Below are positions 41,931 to 58,708 of a stretch of DNA of 64,000 bases, piece after piece. Below the pieces are notes generated by a model, which worked only from the letters and a program-made list of their open reading frames with translations, searched no databases and was not told the DNA's origin. A program made the translations under genes and the position numbers. Origin of the DNA: Gammaproteobacteria bacterium (GTDB lineage Bacteria > Pseudomonadota > Gammaproteobacteria > Pseudomonadales > Balneatricaceae). Location of the stretch: positions 1 through 64,000 of the forward strand of contig JASMLZ010000005.1 of assembly GCA_030748435.1 (NCBI GenBank), in the 5' to 3' direction. How positions within the stretch are numbered: position 1 is the stretch's first letter; every line of letters begins with the position of its first letter.

Positions 41931-43121
41931 TCAAAAAACACTGGCTAAACGGTAATGCTCTAAAGCCACATCCAATTGTCCCAACTGCTGTTCCAAACGG
42001 GCCAGTTCTGCATGGGCCTCTTTACTGGCCTGCAATTGTATACTGGCACGCAGATAGTCTCTGGCCTTACCCCATAACTCCAAACGCCGGCACAAGCGTC
42101 CCAATGTCAACTGCAACGCGGCACTTTGCCGGGCTTGTAATTGCCAAGTTTCAGCCTGTCTGAGCGCCTGCTCCACATTGGTCATTGGCAAGTGGGCATA
42201 TTCCAATACCAAAGCATCATCCCATTGCTGCTGCAAACTACTCTCAATAAATTCGGCTGTGCTTTGCGCTGGCTTACCTTCCGCCTGCCCCATAGCCTGC
42301 ACCAGGGCTAAACGACAACCACTGGATTGCTGCACTGCCGATGGTGCCTTACGCCATAATTGCAGTAATTGCTCAACCCCATCCGAGCCTGGCTTCAGGT
42401 GTGCAAAAGCCTGACTATAGGCCTTTTGCTGTTGTTGTGCCAGCACCTCAGCTGGCATCTGTTTGGCACTGTCGATAGCCTGTAGCAAGGCAATCACATC
42501 AGTCCAGCGATGCAAACCCTGCAATAACTCCAGCAGCATTTCATTGGCTTGACCATGGCGTTTATCTTTGGCAGTAATCTGTTGTAGTGGCTGCAATGCG
42601 GCCTCTGCATCACCTTGCTGGATAAAGATGCGGGCTTGCGTCAACCCTACCAATGCGGCAGCCTCAGGCATAGATGTTAATAGCTGTTGCAAACGGGCCT
42701 GGGCCTGGTCAAATTGCCCCAACCGGGCCTCCGCCTCGGCCAAAGCCGGGATCACAACCAAGGGCTGGCTAGTGTTGGCTACCAAACCAGCCAGCTTTTC
42801 CACGGCTCGACCATACTGACCATTGGCTAAAGCCAAAAGGCCATGGCGCGTTTGTCGCTGCATGCGGCGCAGCTTGCCTTCGGCTGACCAACGTAATAAG
42901 AATTGCCAGGGCGCCTGCACGGAAAACAACACCCGCAATACCAAATACAGACTGACAAAGGCGATCAAGATTAATACCAAACCGACCCAGAGGCTCATTT
43001 CTACCGTGGTCTCACGCCAAGCCAACAATATATAGCCAGGGTCCAGCTGCATCATGGCGCCCAACCAGGCACCAGCGATCACCAGCAACAAGAATAACAG
43101 CAGCCACCATCGTATACGCAT
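41931..43121 (-). CDS. hemY: HemY-like membrane TPR protein
   Basis: Two N-terminal TMs then TPR; immediately downstream of hemX in a hemCDXY cluster. Confidence 0.88.
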   Translation of the reverse strand: MRIRWWLLLFLLLVIAGAWLGAMMQLDPGYILLAWRETTVEMSLWVGLVLILIAFVSLYLVLRVLFSVQAPWQFLLRWSAEGKLRRMQRQTRHGLLALANGQYGRAVEKLAGLVANTSQPLVVIPALAEAEARLGQFDQAQARLQQLLTSMPEAAALVGLTQARIFIQQGDAEAALQPLQQITAKDKRHGQANEMLLELLQGLHRWTDVIALLQAIDSAKQMPAEVLAQQQQKAYSQAFAHLKPGSDGVEQLLQLWRKAPSAVQQSSGCRLALVQAMGQAEGKPAQSTAEFIESSLQQQWDDALVLEYAHLPMTNVEQALRQAETWQLQARQSAALQLTLGRLCRRLELWGKARDYLRASIQLQASKEAHAELARLEQQLGQLDVALEHYRLASVF

Positions 43122-43125
43122 ATAA

Positions 43126-44358
43126 CTAGTCTCCCTGCTGGGCATGAATCGCCGCCTGCAAATCCTGCAATGCATATAAAGAGCTACTAATATCCGGCAT
43201 TTGTATCAGCAGTTGTATCTGGCTCAACTGTGCCACTTGGCTACTCATGGCACTAACAACAGGGTCGGTACTGCGGTAGTAGTCACGTAATATACGCGCC
43301 ACCTGTTGCAGGGATGACTGGTAAATCCCTGATTGACCACGTACTAGTGCCGCTTGGGCCTGGGTCAATGACAATTGCAGGCGCATCCGTAACAAGGCTT
43401 CAATATCGGGGGTTAGCAACAGTTGGTCGGCATTGGTACGTTCCTGTATGCGTACCAGTACTTTCAATTCCTGCCAGGTATTATGCAATATGTCCCCTGC
43501 CGTCTGCCAAGCCTTTTGATCCCAGCTTAGAGCAACTTCGGGTTGTACTGCAATCGTTTCTGCAACCGGCTCCTGCACCAACACACTAGTGGCCGTTGGT
43601 GCTATATAAGCCAACCCGGATGATTGCTCCAATAGGCCCGCCAAGCGCGCATACAGACCTTCCACATCAGCCACAGACACCGCTGTGAGGGCGCCAATAT
43701 CCTTGGCAATCGCTTGCCGCACACCATAACTTCCCAGCTGTTCGCTGGTGCGCATTATTTCATCAGCAGCCTGCAACAGGGCTACCGCTGCGGCCGGGTT
43801 CTGCTCCATAGCCAAGCGCTGGTTGGCTAAACGTAACAGGTATTCTGCTTCCGCCAATTCCCATTTAGGCAATTGCTGCTGTTGCTCGCTTTGGGCTTGG
43901 GCCATTTGTTGCAAGGCTTGTTGTAAGGCCTCTTCCATAGCCTGCTGTTGCGCTAACAAAGCTTGCCTTTGTTGCTGCCAGTTAGCTTGCAATGTCGCCA
44001 CCTCAGACCCAGCCAGAGTGACTTTATTAGCTAGTGATTGCTGTGCTGCGAACTGAGTTTGATTATCCTGATCAAGGTTTTTTATTTGCTGACCCGTTAA
44101 CCAGCTTTGATAGGCTGCGTAAGCCGCAAACAACAGGGCAACCAAGGCCACAAATCCAGCCATACGACCACCCTTGGCAGGGGCAGGCCGAGCACCAGCG
44201 GCAGACTTAGGTGCAGTTTTATGGGCAGCAGGTTTTTTAGTTGTTGCTGCAGGCGCTGGCTTACTGGCCTTGCCAGCGCTGACTGCGGCCACCTTAGTTT
44301 CTTTAGCTTGCCCGCCAGAACCAGCTTGGGTGCCCTTGGTATCCTGTTTGTCGGTCAT
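43126..44358 (-). CDS. hemX: HemX-like protein
   Basis: Ala/Lys-rich N-terminus, one TM, coiled coil, then ELAEAEYLLRLANQRLAMEQNPAAAVALLQAAD. Confidence 0.88.
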   Translation of the reverse strand: MTDKQDTKGTQAGSGGQAKETKVAAVSAGKASKPAPAATTKKPAAHKTAPKSAAGARPAPAKGGRMAGFVALVALLFAAYAAYQSWLTGQQIKNLDQDNQTQFAAQQSLANKVTLAGSEVATLQANWQQQRQALLAQQQAMEEALQQALQQMAQAQSEQQQQLPKWELAEAEYLLRLANQRLAMEQNPAAAVALLQAADEIMRTSEQLGSYGVRQAIAKDIGALTAVSVADVEGLYARLAGLLEQSSGLAYIAPTATSVLVQEPVAETIAVQPEVALSWDQKAWQTAGDILHNTWQELKVLVRIQERTNADQLLLTPDIEALLRMRLQLSLTQAQAALVRGQSGIYQSSLQQVARILRDYYRSTDPVVSAMSSQVAQLSQIQLLIQMPDISSSLYALQDLQAAIHAQQGD

Positions 44359-44373
44359 ACTTGCGGTATCCTG

Positions 44374-45141
44374 TTATTGCGAGTTTAGCTGATTGAGAGT
44401 ATGACATATTGCCTGGTCACTGGCACCTGCACTCAGCAAACACTGACGATAACCCAATTGTTGCGCCATAACCAGCACTCTTTGACTGGGCACCAATAGG
44501 CGTGTTGTGTTGCCCGCGCGATCCACCAGATCCCCCAAGCCGGCATCAAAATTAAGCAGAGTCTCGCCGCTTTGCAAAACTACGACTTGTGGCGCAAAGG
44601 CCTCCACCTGTAACCTGTCTGCGACCGTTAGTTGCGGCGCCTGACGCTGGTAACATTGGGCATAATCAACCACTGCCCCTTGCTCACGCAAAGCGGTAGC
44701 CAGAGTTTCACGGCCGCCAAGTCCGCGCACGATTAACACCTTATCACCAATGGCTACTTTTGGCAGCAGACTCTGCAGCAAAGCTTCACTGGTATCCGCC
44801 AGAGGTGATCTTTGTACACTTGGCAACTGCGCCGCCTGTAACAAGCCACAAGTGGTGCTGCCCATCCCCCAAAAGGTTTGGGCCACAGGCCATTGGGGCC
44901 AATAGTTTTCAATAAGTGGCAAAAAGCTGGCAGCGGCATTGGTACTCACCACAACCACATGGGCATAGGCATCCAAATTCATGGCCAGATACTGGTTGGT
45001 TTTACCCTGTGCTGAAATACTGCTTACCGGCACAATTTCCAAACACGGCATAGCCAGTACCTGATGTCCCTCAGCGACCATGGCAGCCATGGTAGAAGAA
45101 GCTTGCGCATGTGGTCTGGTTACCAAAACCCGTAAACTCAT
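44374..45141 (-). CDS. hemD: Uroporphyrinogen-III synthase
   Basis: LRVLVTRPHAQASSTMAAM; between hemC and hemX. Confidence 0.88.
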   Translation of the reverse strand: MSLRVLVTRPHAQASSTMAAMVAEGHQVLAMPCLEIVPVSSISAQGKTNQYLAMNLDAYAHVVVVSTNAAASFLPLIENYWPQWPVAQTFWGMGSTTCGLLQAAQLPSVQRSPLADTSEALLQSLLPKVAIGDKVLIVRGLGGRETLATALREQGAVVDYAQCYQRQAPQLTVADRLQVEAFAPQVVVLQSGETLLNFDAGLGDLVDRAGNTTRLLVPSQRVLVMAQQLGYRQCLLSAGASDQAICHTLNQLNSQ

Positions 45142-45158
45142 ACGCTATAAGGCTCGCT

Positions 45159-46085
45159 TTAGCTGGCTGCGTAGACTGCAGCCAAAATGGCGCCGGCACC
45201 CTGATCCAGCAACATTTCAGCAACTTGAATGCCCAACTGTTCTGCTTGGCGACGGGGCCCAGTAACTTCAGCCCGCAGCACGGTCTTACCGCTCAGATCG
45301 CCAACCAGCCCACGCAAATACAAATCATCCCCCTGCAGTTCAGCAAAACAGGCAATAGGCACCTGACAACCACCTTCCAAACGCCGGTTCAAAGCCCGTT
45401 CAGCAATCACCCGATCAGCCGTGTCCTGATGATGCAATGGCGCCAACAAAGCCCGCGTGCGAGCATCATCTGTACGGCACTCAACCCCAACCGCACCTTG
45501 GCCACCTGCAGGTAAACTAAGTGCAACAGGCAAACGACTACGGATACGCTGGTCAAACTTTAAACGCAGCAACCCTGCACTGGCTAGAATAATGGCATCA
45601 TAATCACCAGCATCCAGTTTGGCCAGACGGGTATTTACATTGCCACGCAAATCCAGCAAGGTCAGGTCCGGGCGTGCCGCCTTAATCTGCAACTGTCGAC
45701 GCAGACTCGAAGTACCCACACGTGCTCCCTGTGGCAATTCATCCAGACTGGCATAATGATTGGAAACAAAAGCATCCGTAGGGTCTTCACGCTCACAAAT
45801 AATGGCCAAACCTAGACCATCGGGGAATTCCATAGGCACATCTTTCATGGAGTGCACAGCAATATCAGCACGCCCATCCAACATGGCTTGTTCCAACTCC
45901 TTGACAAACAGGCCCTTACCACCAACCTTAGCCAAGGGCACATCCAAAATGATGTCACCTTTGGTCTTCATACCCAACAATTCTACCTGTAAGCCAGGAT
46001 GATGATGCTCTAATTCAGATTTAATAAATTCGGCCTGCCACAGGGCCAATTGGCTTTCGCGGGTTGCGATACGCAAGGTGGTCAT
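45159..46085 (-). CDS. hemC: Porphobilinogen deaminase
   Basis: [55 protein letters not shown]. Confidence 0.97.
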   Translation of the reverse strand: MTTLRIATRESQLALWQAEFIKSELEHHHPGLQVELLGMKTKGDIILDVPLAKVGGKGLFVKELEQAMLDGRADIAVHSMKDVPMEFPDGLGLAIICEREDPTDAFVSNHYASLDELPQGARVGTSSLRRQLQIKAARPDLTLLDLRGNVNTRLAKLDAGDYDAIILASAGLLRLKFDQRIRSRLPVALSLPAGGQGAVGVECRTDDARTRALLAPLHHQDTADRVIAERALNRRLEGGCQVPIACFAELQGDDLYLRGLVGDLSGKTVLRAEVTGPRRQAEQLGIQVAEMLLDQGAGAILAAVYAAS

Positions 46086-46200
46086 AAGAATCCTGTTATC
46101 TAAATACTTCAAACTGATCACAGTTTACCAAATTCATATCACAATGGCCCCTGTTAGCGACTATTTTATTGATCTCAATGTGGGGTAAAATAGGCGCTCA

Positions 46201-46608
46201 ATGAGGATATCAACCACTATGCCATCAACCTATCAACGCTATCTCACTCTAGCCGCCATTTTAGCTGGCTTGGCTGTTGCTCTGGGGGCATTTGCCGCCC
46301 ATATTCTAAAGCCCCTGCTGGAGCCGCGTTTATTGGCTGCCTTTACCACAGGCAGTGAATATCAGATGACTCATGCTCTGGGTCTATTAGCTGCGGCCTG
46401 GATAGGCCAACATCACCCAAACAACATCTGGTTTGTCCGTGCCATGCGGTGCTTTGCCGCTGGTATTTTGTTATTTAGCGGTAGCCTCTATATGCTGAGC
46501 CTAACCGGCGTCAATCAACTGGGCATGATTACACCACTGGGAGGTATTTGTATGATATCCGCCTGGAGCTTTTTGGCCCTAGCCTTTTACACTAATAGTA
46601 AGCACTAA
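46201..46608 (+). CDS. DUF423 membrane protein
   Basis: [15 protein letters not shown]...[10 protein letters not shown]...[13 protein letters not shown]...[12 protein letters not shown]. Confidence 0.88.
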   Translation: MRISTTMPSTYQRYLTLAAILAGLAVALGAFAAHILKPLLEPRLLAAFTTGSEYQMTHALGLLAAAWIGQHHPNNIWFVRAMRCFAAGILLFSGSLYMLSLTGVNQLGMITPLGGICMISAWSFLALAFYTNSKH

Positions 46609-46612
46609 CTAT

Positions 46613-47320
46613 ATGCATGATATTAACGATCACACTCAACACCCTCGGCGCATTCGCAGCTTTGTCAAACGTGCCGGCCGTATGACCCCAGGCCAACAAC
46701 ATGCTTTGGAAAATTTGTGGCCAGTCTATGGTCTGGAGCTAAGCCATGGCCAGCTTGATCTGGCTGCCGTATTTGGCAACCACAATCCGGTAATAATGGA
46801 AATTGGATTTGGTATGGGTGACTCATTGATTACCATGGCTAAGACCATGCCCGAAAATAATTACCTTGGTATCGAAGTTCATCAGCCCGGAGTTGGCCGT
46901 TTGTTAAACAACGCCCATAGCGCCCACTTGACCAATCTTAAAGTGTTTTGTGATGATGCTATCGAAGTGATGGCCCAGTGTATTCCTGACCATAGTCTGG
47001 CCGGGGTACAGCTATTCTTTCCTGATCCATGGCACAAGAAAAAGCACAACAAACGCCGTATTGTACAATCCAAATTTGCCCAGAATATACGCCAAAAGCT
47101 GGTTCCGGGTGGCTTCTTTCATATGGCCACAGACTGGCAACCCTATGCGGAGCATATGTTGGAGATAATGGAAGCCGCTCCCGGTTATCGTAACCAGGCT
47201 GGCACCGGGCACTACTCACCGCAGCCAGATTTCAGACCTGTCACTAAATTTCAAAAGCGCGGTGAAGGCAAGGGTCATGGCGTGTGGGATTTGATCTATC
47301 AGACCATCGCTGATGAATAG
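46613..47320 (+). CDS. trmB: tRNA (guanine-N7-)-methyltransferase
   Basis: [57 protein letters not shown]. Confidence 0.96.
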   Translation: MHDINDHTQHPRRIRSFVKRAGRMTPGQQHALENLWPVYGLELSHGQLDLAAVFGNHNPVIMEIGFGMGDSLITMAKTMPENNYLGIEVHQPGVGRLLNNAHSAHLTNLKVFCDDAIEVMAQCIPDHSLAGVQLFFPDPWHKKKHNKRRIVQSKFAQNIRQKLVPGGFFHMATDWQPYAEHMLEIMEAAPGYRNQAGTGHYSPQPDFRPVTKFQKRGEGKGHGVWDLIYQTIADE

Positions 47321-47732
47321 GCAATGACGCAAGTACACACGAGATTACTGCCTTGATCGGTTTGGAGATGGTATTGCTCTGACCATCCTCACACGTTGCC
47401 ACCAGAGCGCCCCAAAAAAACCAGCCCGACCCTTCGTAGAGTCGTCTATTCAACGGATAGAGCATAAACGCAAGCCCTACACCACACTACCAACCTTCAC
47501 AGCATGCCGATGGGGTAACCTGCATACAGCGAACCGTGCGCTAGGCAGTTTGCTGCCAAACGGCACAAAACAGGATTGATTTTGAATGACCGCAAAATGA
47601 AAAAAAGTATTCCTAAAATAGAAAATATGATTTTAGTGCTAAAAGGTATTCATAATTTCTGATAAGATATCTAATATCAGGGGCAAATAGGTGCTTTATT
47701 CTTTCTACACCCATACGAAATAACATCTAACG

Positions 47733-49214
47733 ATGGTCCCGAAAAATAAAAACTTTCAAATTCCTTTAGAGGTTACTATGTCGTTTATTGATGTTCACAG
47801 TGAAGATGATTTCAAAAGCCCAAAAACAACCGAAAAAAAAAATAAATTCGAAGAAAAAAAACCTAATCAAGAAATTATTTTAGAAACTTATAAAAAAGTA
47901 GAACTCCCAGAGCAAGATAGTACTCACCATCGAATTTGGAAGCACCATCATTTATCTCACTACAATCGATTATTATTTCTTGCCACGATAAGTAATTTAA
48001 TTTTCTTAGCACTAGGATTATTAATATGGCAGTGGTGGACAGAAGATGGAATAGCATTACGCCAAATATCAACCATGGTAGTACTCAACCTTGCAATCGC
48101 AGTACTTGTAAGACAACAATATATTGTTAATGGGATTTTCTGGCTGTGTATGCGGCCAACATTAGAGTGGCCATTATGGATACGCTGGAATTTAGCAAAG
48201 GTTTATCACATTGGCGGACTACATAGTGGTTGTGCAGCTTCTGCAACTATTTGGTTTGGTATCTTAAGCGCATCATTTACTTATCATTTGGCGCATGATC
48301 TACCCGGAATTTCATTACACACCACTTTGCTTGGCTATAGTTTAGTCGTACTTTTGGTGTGCATTATCATTTTCGCATTACCAAAAATGCGGTCAAAGTA
48401 TCATAATTGTTTTGAATGCGTGCATCGCTTCGGCGGCTGGGCAGGCCTCACTCTCACGTGGGCTTTCACTTCATTTTTTATTAACGATCAAAAAGGTGCC
48501 GCCTCCCTTTTGTCTGAACTTTTAGAATCAGTTAATTTTTGGGTACTATTAATTACTACCTCTAGTGCCATCATTCCTTGGTTACAATTACGCAAAATCC
48601 CCGTTAAAGTCTCTACATCATCATCACATGTTGCTATTGTAGAAATACCTGAAATAAATAAACCTTTTGTTGGGTCATCAAGCTCTATAAGCCTAAGTCC
48701 TATAATCGAATGGCATGCGTTTGCCAATATTACATCACCAAGAAAAGAAGGGTATCGACTTGTTATCTCGCGAGCGGGAGACTGGACAGCAAAATTTATT
48801 GATAATCCCCCCGAACATGTCTGGGTAAAAGGTACCCCCGTAGCAGGTGTAGGCCATGTCAATAAAGTATTCAAACGAATTGTATGGGTCGCAACGGGTA
48901 GTGGTATAGGGCCTATTTTGGCACATTTACTACATAAGAAACGCCCTGGCTATTTAATTTGGTCAACCCGCACCCCAAGACAAACCTATGGTAATGAACT
49001 CGTTGACGAAATCCTTTGTGTACAACCTGACGCAACCATTTGGGATACGACCAAATACGAAAAACCGGACATGGTGAAGCTTGCCTACGTTGCCTACACA
49101 GCATTTAACGCGGAAGCTGTTGTATGTATCTCGAATCAAAAACTGACTCGAGCAGTCGTTTACGGCATGGAGAGCCGTGGCATTCCTGCGTTTGGAGCAA
49201 TTTGGGATTCATGA
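47733..49214 (+). CDS. TmpA-like integral membrane flavoprotein/oxidoreductase-like protein (start may be 47778)
   Basis: N-terminal multi-TM part with several His; C-terminal ferredoxin-reductase-like WHAFANITSPRKEGYRLVISRAGDWTAKFI and VWVATGSGIGPILAHL. TmpA assignment rests on recollection of the family pattern. Confidence 0.65.
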   Translation: MVPKNKNFQIPLEVTMSFIDVHSEDDFKSPKTTEKKNKFEEKKPNQEIILETYKKVELPEQDSTHHRIWKHHHLSHYNRLLFLATISNLIFLALGLLIWQWWTEDGIALRQISTMVVLNLAIAVLVRQQYIVNGIFWLCMRPTLEWPLWIRWNLAKVYHIGGLHSGCAASATIWFGILSASFTYHLAHDLPGISLHTTLLGYSLVVLLVCIIIFALPKMRSKYHNCFECVHRFGGWAGLTLTWAFTSFFINDQKGAASLLSELLESVNFWVLLITTSSAIIPWLQLRKIPVKVSTSSSHVAIVEIPEINKPFVGSSSSISLSPIIEWHAFANITSPRKEGYRLVISRAGDWTAKFIDNPPEHVWVKGTPVAGVGHVNKVFKRIVWVATGSGIGPILAHLLHKKRPGYLIWSTRTPRQTYGNELVDEILCVQPDATIWDTTKYEKPDMVKLAYVAYTAFNAEAVVCISNQKLTRAVVYGMESRGIPAFGAIWDS

Positions 49215-49420
49215 TTGGATTAAACTTTTAACCCCTAACAATGTCAGATGAGCATCTTGAACTGACGACCTGCATAGTGTTTATCACAAGAAAACGTTGT
49301 TGGCTAGGACATAGCGAACCTTCCCAACAAGATACATTTTTTCTGGACGCACTGGACATCAGCATTTGGGAATAGGGCATGGAACAAGAATGGAATACCT
49401 GTTGGCAGATTGATATGCCA

Positions 49421-49443
49421 GACGCCTCAGTATTTGAGGCGTC
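49421..49443. terminator. Perfect 9-bp hairpin followed by short T run
   Basis: GACGCCTCA-GTATT-TGAGGCGTC then TTT, downstream of the TmpA-like gene. Confidence 0.6.
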
Positions 49444-49562
49444 TTTCACCCGATCAAAGCATTAATTATATTCCTGGCGAACAACTCATTAACTATCAAG
49501 AGCTTTCTTTACAATACATTAAGAGAAACCAAAGAGCGGAACCGATGTTCCGCTATATAAAG

Positions 49563-50633
49563 TTAACTCTGGGCGTGGTATTGGGCACTCTGCTCATGCA
49601 CCGCATCGACAAATATTTTAGCACTTTCAGGATCCACAAATTGATGGATACCATGGCCCAGATTAAAAACATGGCCATCATGGGCGCCGAAATCGGCCAA
49701 TATACGCCCTACCTCAGCTTCAATAACGGGAGCATCAGCGTAGAGCACACTGGGATCCATATTGCCCTGTAAGGCCACCTGATCACCAACCTGATCACGG
49801 GCATGACCAATTTCTGTAGTCCAGTCCAGACCTAGGGCATCAGCACCGGTAGCGGCCATACTCTGCAGCCATTGGCCACCGTTTTTGGTAAACATAATCA
49901 CCGGTACTTGCCGCCCTTCAGCCTGTCTGGTTAATCCCTGCACAATGCGCTGCATATAATGTAAAGAGAAGGTCTGATAACAAGGGCCACTAAGTACGCC
50001 ACCCCAGGTATCAAAGATTTGTACGGCTTGGGCACCAGCCGCAATCTGGGCATTAAGATAGGCCGTTACGGCGTCTGCCAATACGGTTAGCACCTGATGC
50101 AGCAACGCTGGCGATTTGTACATCATGGCCTTGATATGGCGGAAGTCTTTGGACGAGCCACCCTCAATCATATAGGTAGCCAGAGTCCATGGGCTACCGG
50201 AAAAACCAATCAATGGTACATCACCATTAAGCGCGTTACGAATGGTGCTGACGGCATTCATAACATAGCCCAGATCATCATTCATATCCGGCACAGATAA
50301 GGCATCAACATCAGCTTCAGTACGTACTGGGCGTTCAAATTTGGGGCCTTCGCCAGTCTCAAAATACAATCCCAGACCCATAGCATCGGGTATAGTGAGA
50401 ATATCGGAAAACAAAATTGCTGCATCCAACTCATAGCGACGTAATGGCTGCAGGGTCACTTCACAAGCAAAGTCAGCATTTTTACACAAGCTCAAAAAGT
50501 CACCTGCATCAGCTCGGGTAGCGCGATACTCAGGCAGATAGCGGCCGGCTTGGCGCATCATCCATACAGGGGTTACATCAACAGGTTGGCGCAACAAAGC
50601 GCGCAGAAAACGATCATTTTTGAGTGCAGTCAT
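49563..50633 (-). CDS. hemE: Uroporphyrinogen decarboxylase
   Basis: [59 protein letters not shown]. Confidence 0.97.
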   Translation of the reverse strand: MTALKNDRFLRALLRQPVDVTPVWMMRQAGRYLPEYRATRADAGDFLSLCKNADFACEVTLQPLRRYELDAAILFSDILTIPDAMGLGLYFETGEGPKFERPVRTEADVDALSVPDMNDDLGYVMNAVSTIRNALNGDVPLIGFSGSPWTLATYMIEGGSSKDFRHIKAMMYKSPALLHQVLTVLADAVTAYLNAQIAAGAQAVQIFDTWGGVLSGPCYQTFSLHYMQRIVQGLTRQAEGRQVPVIMFTKNGGQWLQSMAATGADALGLDWTTEIGHARDQVGDQVALQGNMDPSVLYADAPVIEAEVGRILADFGAHDGHVFNLGHGIHQFVDPESAKIFVDAVHEQSAQYHAQS

Positions 50634-50839
50634 AATAACAACAGAAATTGGGTTAACGAGAGGATTTTATCAGGGGCCTATAATATAGGCCCAAGCGGCA
50701 AAATTCAAAGACTAAGGTCAAGAGTTTCTCTGTCTCAGTCATGGCAGAACACCCCCTAGGGTTATATTAACCTAGATTCTGCAGTTGACCGTGCATTCGT
50801 CTATTAACATATTGAAAAAGCACTATGCGGCATCTAGGA

Positions 50840-56813
<5,974 letters not shown>

Positions 56814-56832
56814 CTCTCTTTCTAACTAGGGA

Positions 56833-56963
56833 GGTGGCAAGCTGCACGCTTGCCACCAGCCACTTGGAAGCAAGTGTCTATGACCTGAAAAGGGCGGTAT
56901 GTTAGCTAAACATCATTGGGATCGATATTAATGACGCGACAAGTTAACCATCTAGACACTTGC
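56833..56963 (-). promoter_or_regulatory. gltB 5' leader with stacked hairpins and a competing long-range pairing
   Basis: GGTGGCAAGC-TGCAC-GCTTGCCACC (56833-56857), CACTTG-GAAG-CAAGTG (56861-56876), and an 11-bp inverted repeat GCAAGTGTCTA (56870-56880)/TAGACACTTGC (56953-56963). Confidence 0.45.
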
Positions 56964-57125
56964 TGCAATCAAAACTCTGAATCAGCGCTTATAATAAATT
57001 TTAATCAAGCAAATGGACGCTAATGGTATATGAAGAGCCGAATCCATTCAACAAAATAGGCCTATTTAACTCTCTTTAACATAAAATAACTGCCAGTTAA
57101 GCGAAGATAACAACATTTGTAAAAG

Positions 57126-58706
57126 TTATTCACCACCAGCGTTAATTTTATTTACAAGCTGCTGCTGTAATTTAACCACCGACCTGGGCCAGGGCTGCAG
57201 ATCACGAACCCTTCGCGGTAAGCCAGCGATAGCCTGATTTGCTTCTGCCTGGGTAACAAAATCACCCACCAGAACAACAAACCAGGGTTCGCCACCACGC
57301 TGCAATTGTAATAAGTAATTGGGCAATGTTATCGGTGACAGCCTCTGTACAAATTGTCGTGCGGTGGCCTCATAGCGCGCCCCCAATACCTGCAAACTAT
57401 AGTGATTGGGCGGCAGAGACATAAATTGACGTTCTGCAGGTGCCAGAGCTGCCCAAGGCAACTCTGGTTTTACTGGCAGGACTGAAGCAACAGCCATATC
57501 AGTTGCAGGTAAAGGCGATGCACTTATTGTTGCAGCAACATTTTGCAACTGCTGTTGTAAAACCTGACTTTGCTTCAGCAACTGATTAATTTCCTCTGTT
57601 TGCTGTAAGTCCACCAGATCTTCTACCTGTGGCACCGTCGTGTTATCAGGGGGCACCTCCTCAGGTTGAAAAGACTGGTATGCTGGCTGTGGGGAAAGGG
57701 GCAATGGCGCCAACACAGGCAAAGGCTGACGAGCCTGCTGGATAACCGGCGCAGTACTGAGCTGGCTCTGAGTTGCATCATTTGGCACCACTGTCACCAC
57801 CGGGGAGTCAGCAGCAGGTTCAGATGACTGCTGATTAAACCACCACACAGTCAACAATGCAGCCACCATCAAGGTAATGGCTGCCATATGCCAAACCGGC
57901 AGCCCTGATTTCTCATCCTGCAAATTGCCCTGACGCAGGGCTTGGCGCAGCAACATATCCAAATAGCCTGGCCTGCCGGTGGCCAGCTTGTGCAGCTGAT
58001 CCAACTGACTGTCATGCACAGCGGCATCCCCTGGCAAACCAAGACCGTCCAGTATTTGGCGCAAGAATACACGGCTATCGGGCTGGCTAAATGACGCCAG
58101 AGTAAGCTGGTAATATCGCTCTTGACGCAGGTCGGCAAATAGCGGTGCCTCAAAGCGATCAGCCAGTTCCGGTTCGGCAAACAGAACAATATGAGGGCAA
58201 GCATCGGCAGGAGCACTTTGGGGAATCACATTGGCTAATAGCTCTAACGCGTCGTTTGCCAACCACTGGGCATCATCAATCACCACCAGTAACACTTGAT
58301 CATGCTCAGCCAAAGATACTGACAAATCCCGTAACAGGCTAACAGACTGTTCCATAGAAGCCTGATCAGGCACTTCAACTGGCAGCTCAGACAGCACTTC
58401 ACGTAACAAATCAGGGGCACCGATAGACTGGTCAGGGCATAAATGGACCACACAGGTGTCGGCCGGTTGGGCGTTTAGAAACTGTTCCGCAAAAAAACTT
58501 TTGCCGGCCCCTAATGGGGCTGTCAGCAACAACAGATAATCAGTGAAATGGCTTAAATGCAGCAGTGTATCTAACTGCCGCAAGCGATCCGGAGACTGGT
58601 ATTCGACACTGGCACATAGTAAATAGTCTGACGCTTGCTGATTTTGCTGAAAGGCAGCGTAGGCCCCAGCCAGATTTACCTTGGTGGTATGCTGGGCACC
58701 TGTCAC
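57126..58706 (-). CDS. damX: DamX-like protein: AAA ATPase domain, TM, SPOR domain
   Basis: Walker A TAPLGAGKSFFAEQF, Walker B VLLVVIDDAQWL; TM WHMAAITLMVAALLTVWW; C-terminal SPOR HYSLQVLGARYEATARQFVQR; next to aroB-aroK. Confidence 0.87.
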   Translation of the reverse strand: MTGAQHTTKVNLAGAYAAFQQNQQASDYLLCASVEYQSPDRLRQLDTLLHLSHFTDYLLLLTAPLGAGKSFFAEQFLNAQPADTCVVHLCPDQSIGAPDLLREVLSELPVEVPDQASMEQSVSLLRDLSVSLAEHDQVLLVVIDDAQWLANDALELLANVIPQSAPADACPHIVLFAEPELADRFEAPLFADLRQERYYQLTLASFSQPDSRVFLRQILDGLGLPGDAAVHDSQLDQLHKLATGRPGYLDMLLRQALRQGNLQDEKSGLPVWHMAAITLMVAALLTVWWFNQQSSEPAADSPVVTVVPNDATQSQLSTAPVIQQARQPLPVLAPLPLSPQPAYQSFQPEEVPPDNTTVPQVEDLVDLQQTEEINQLLKQSQVLQQQLQNVAATISASPLPATDMAVASVLPVKPELPWAALAPAERQFMSLPPNHYSLQVLGARYEATARQFVQRLSPITLPNYLLQLQRGGEPWFVVLVGDFVTQAEANQAIAGLPRRVRDLQPWPRSVVKLQQQLVNKINAGGE

Positions 58707-58708
58707 TG

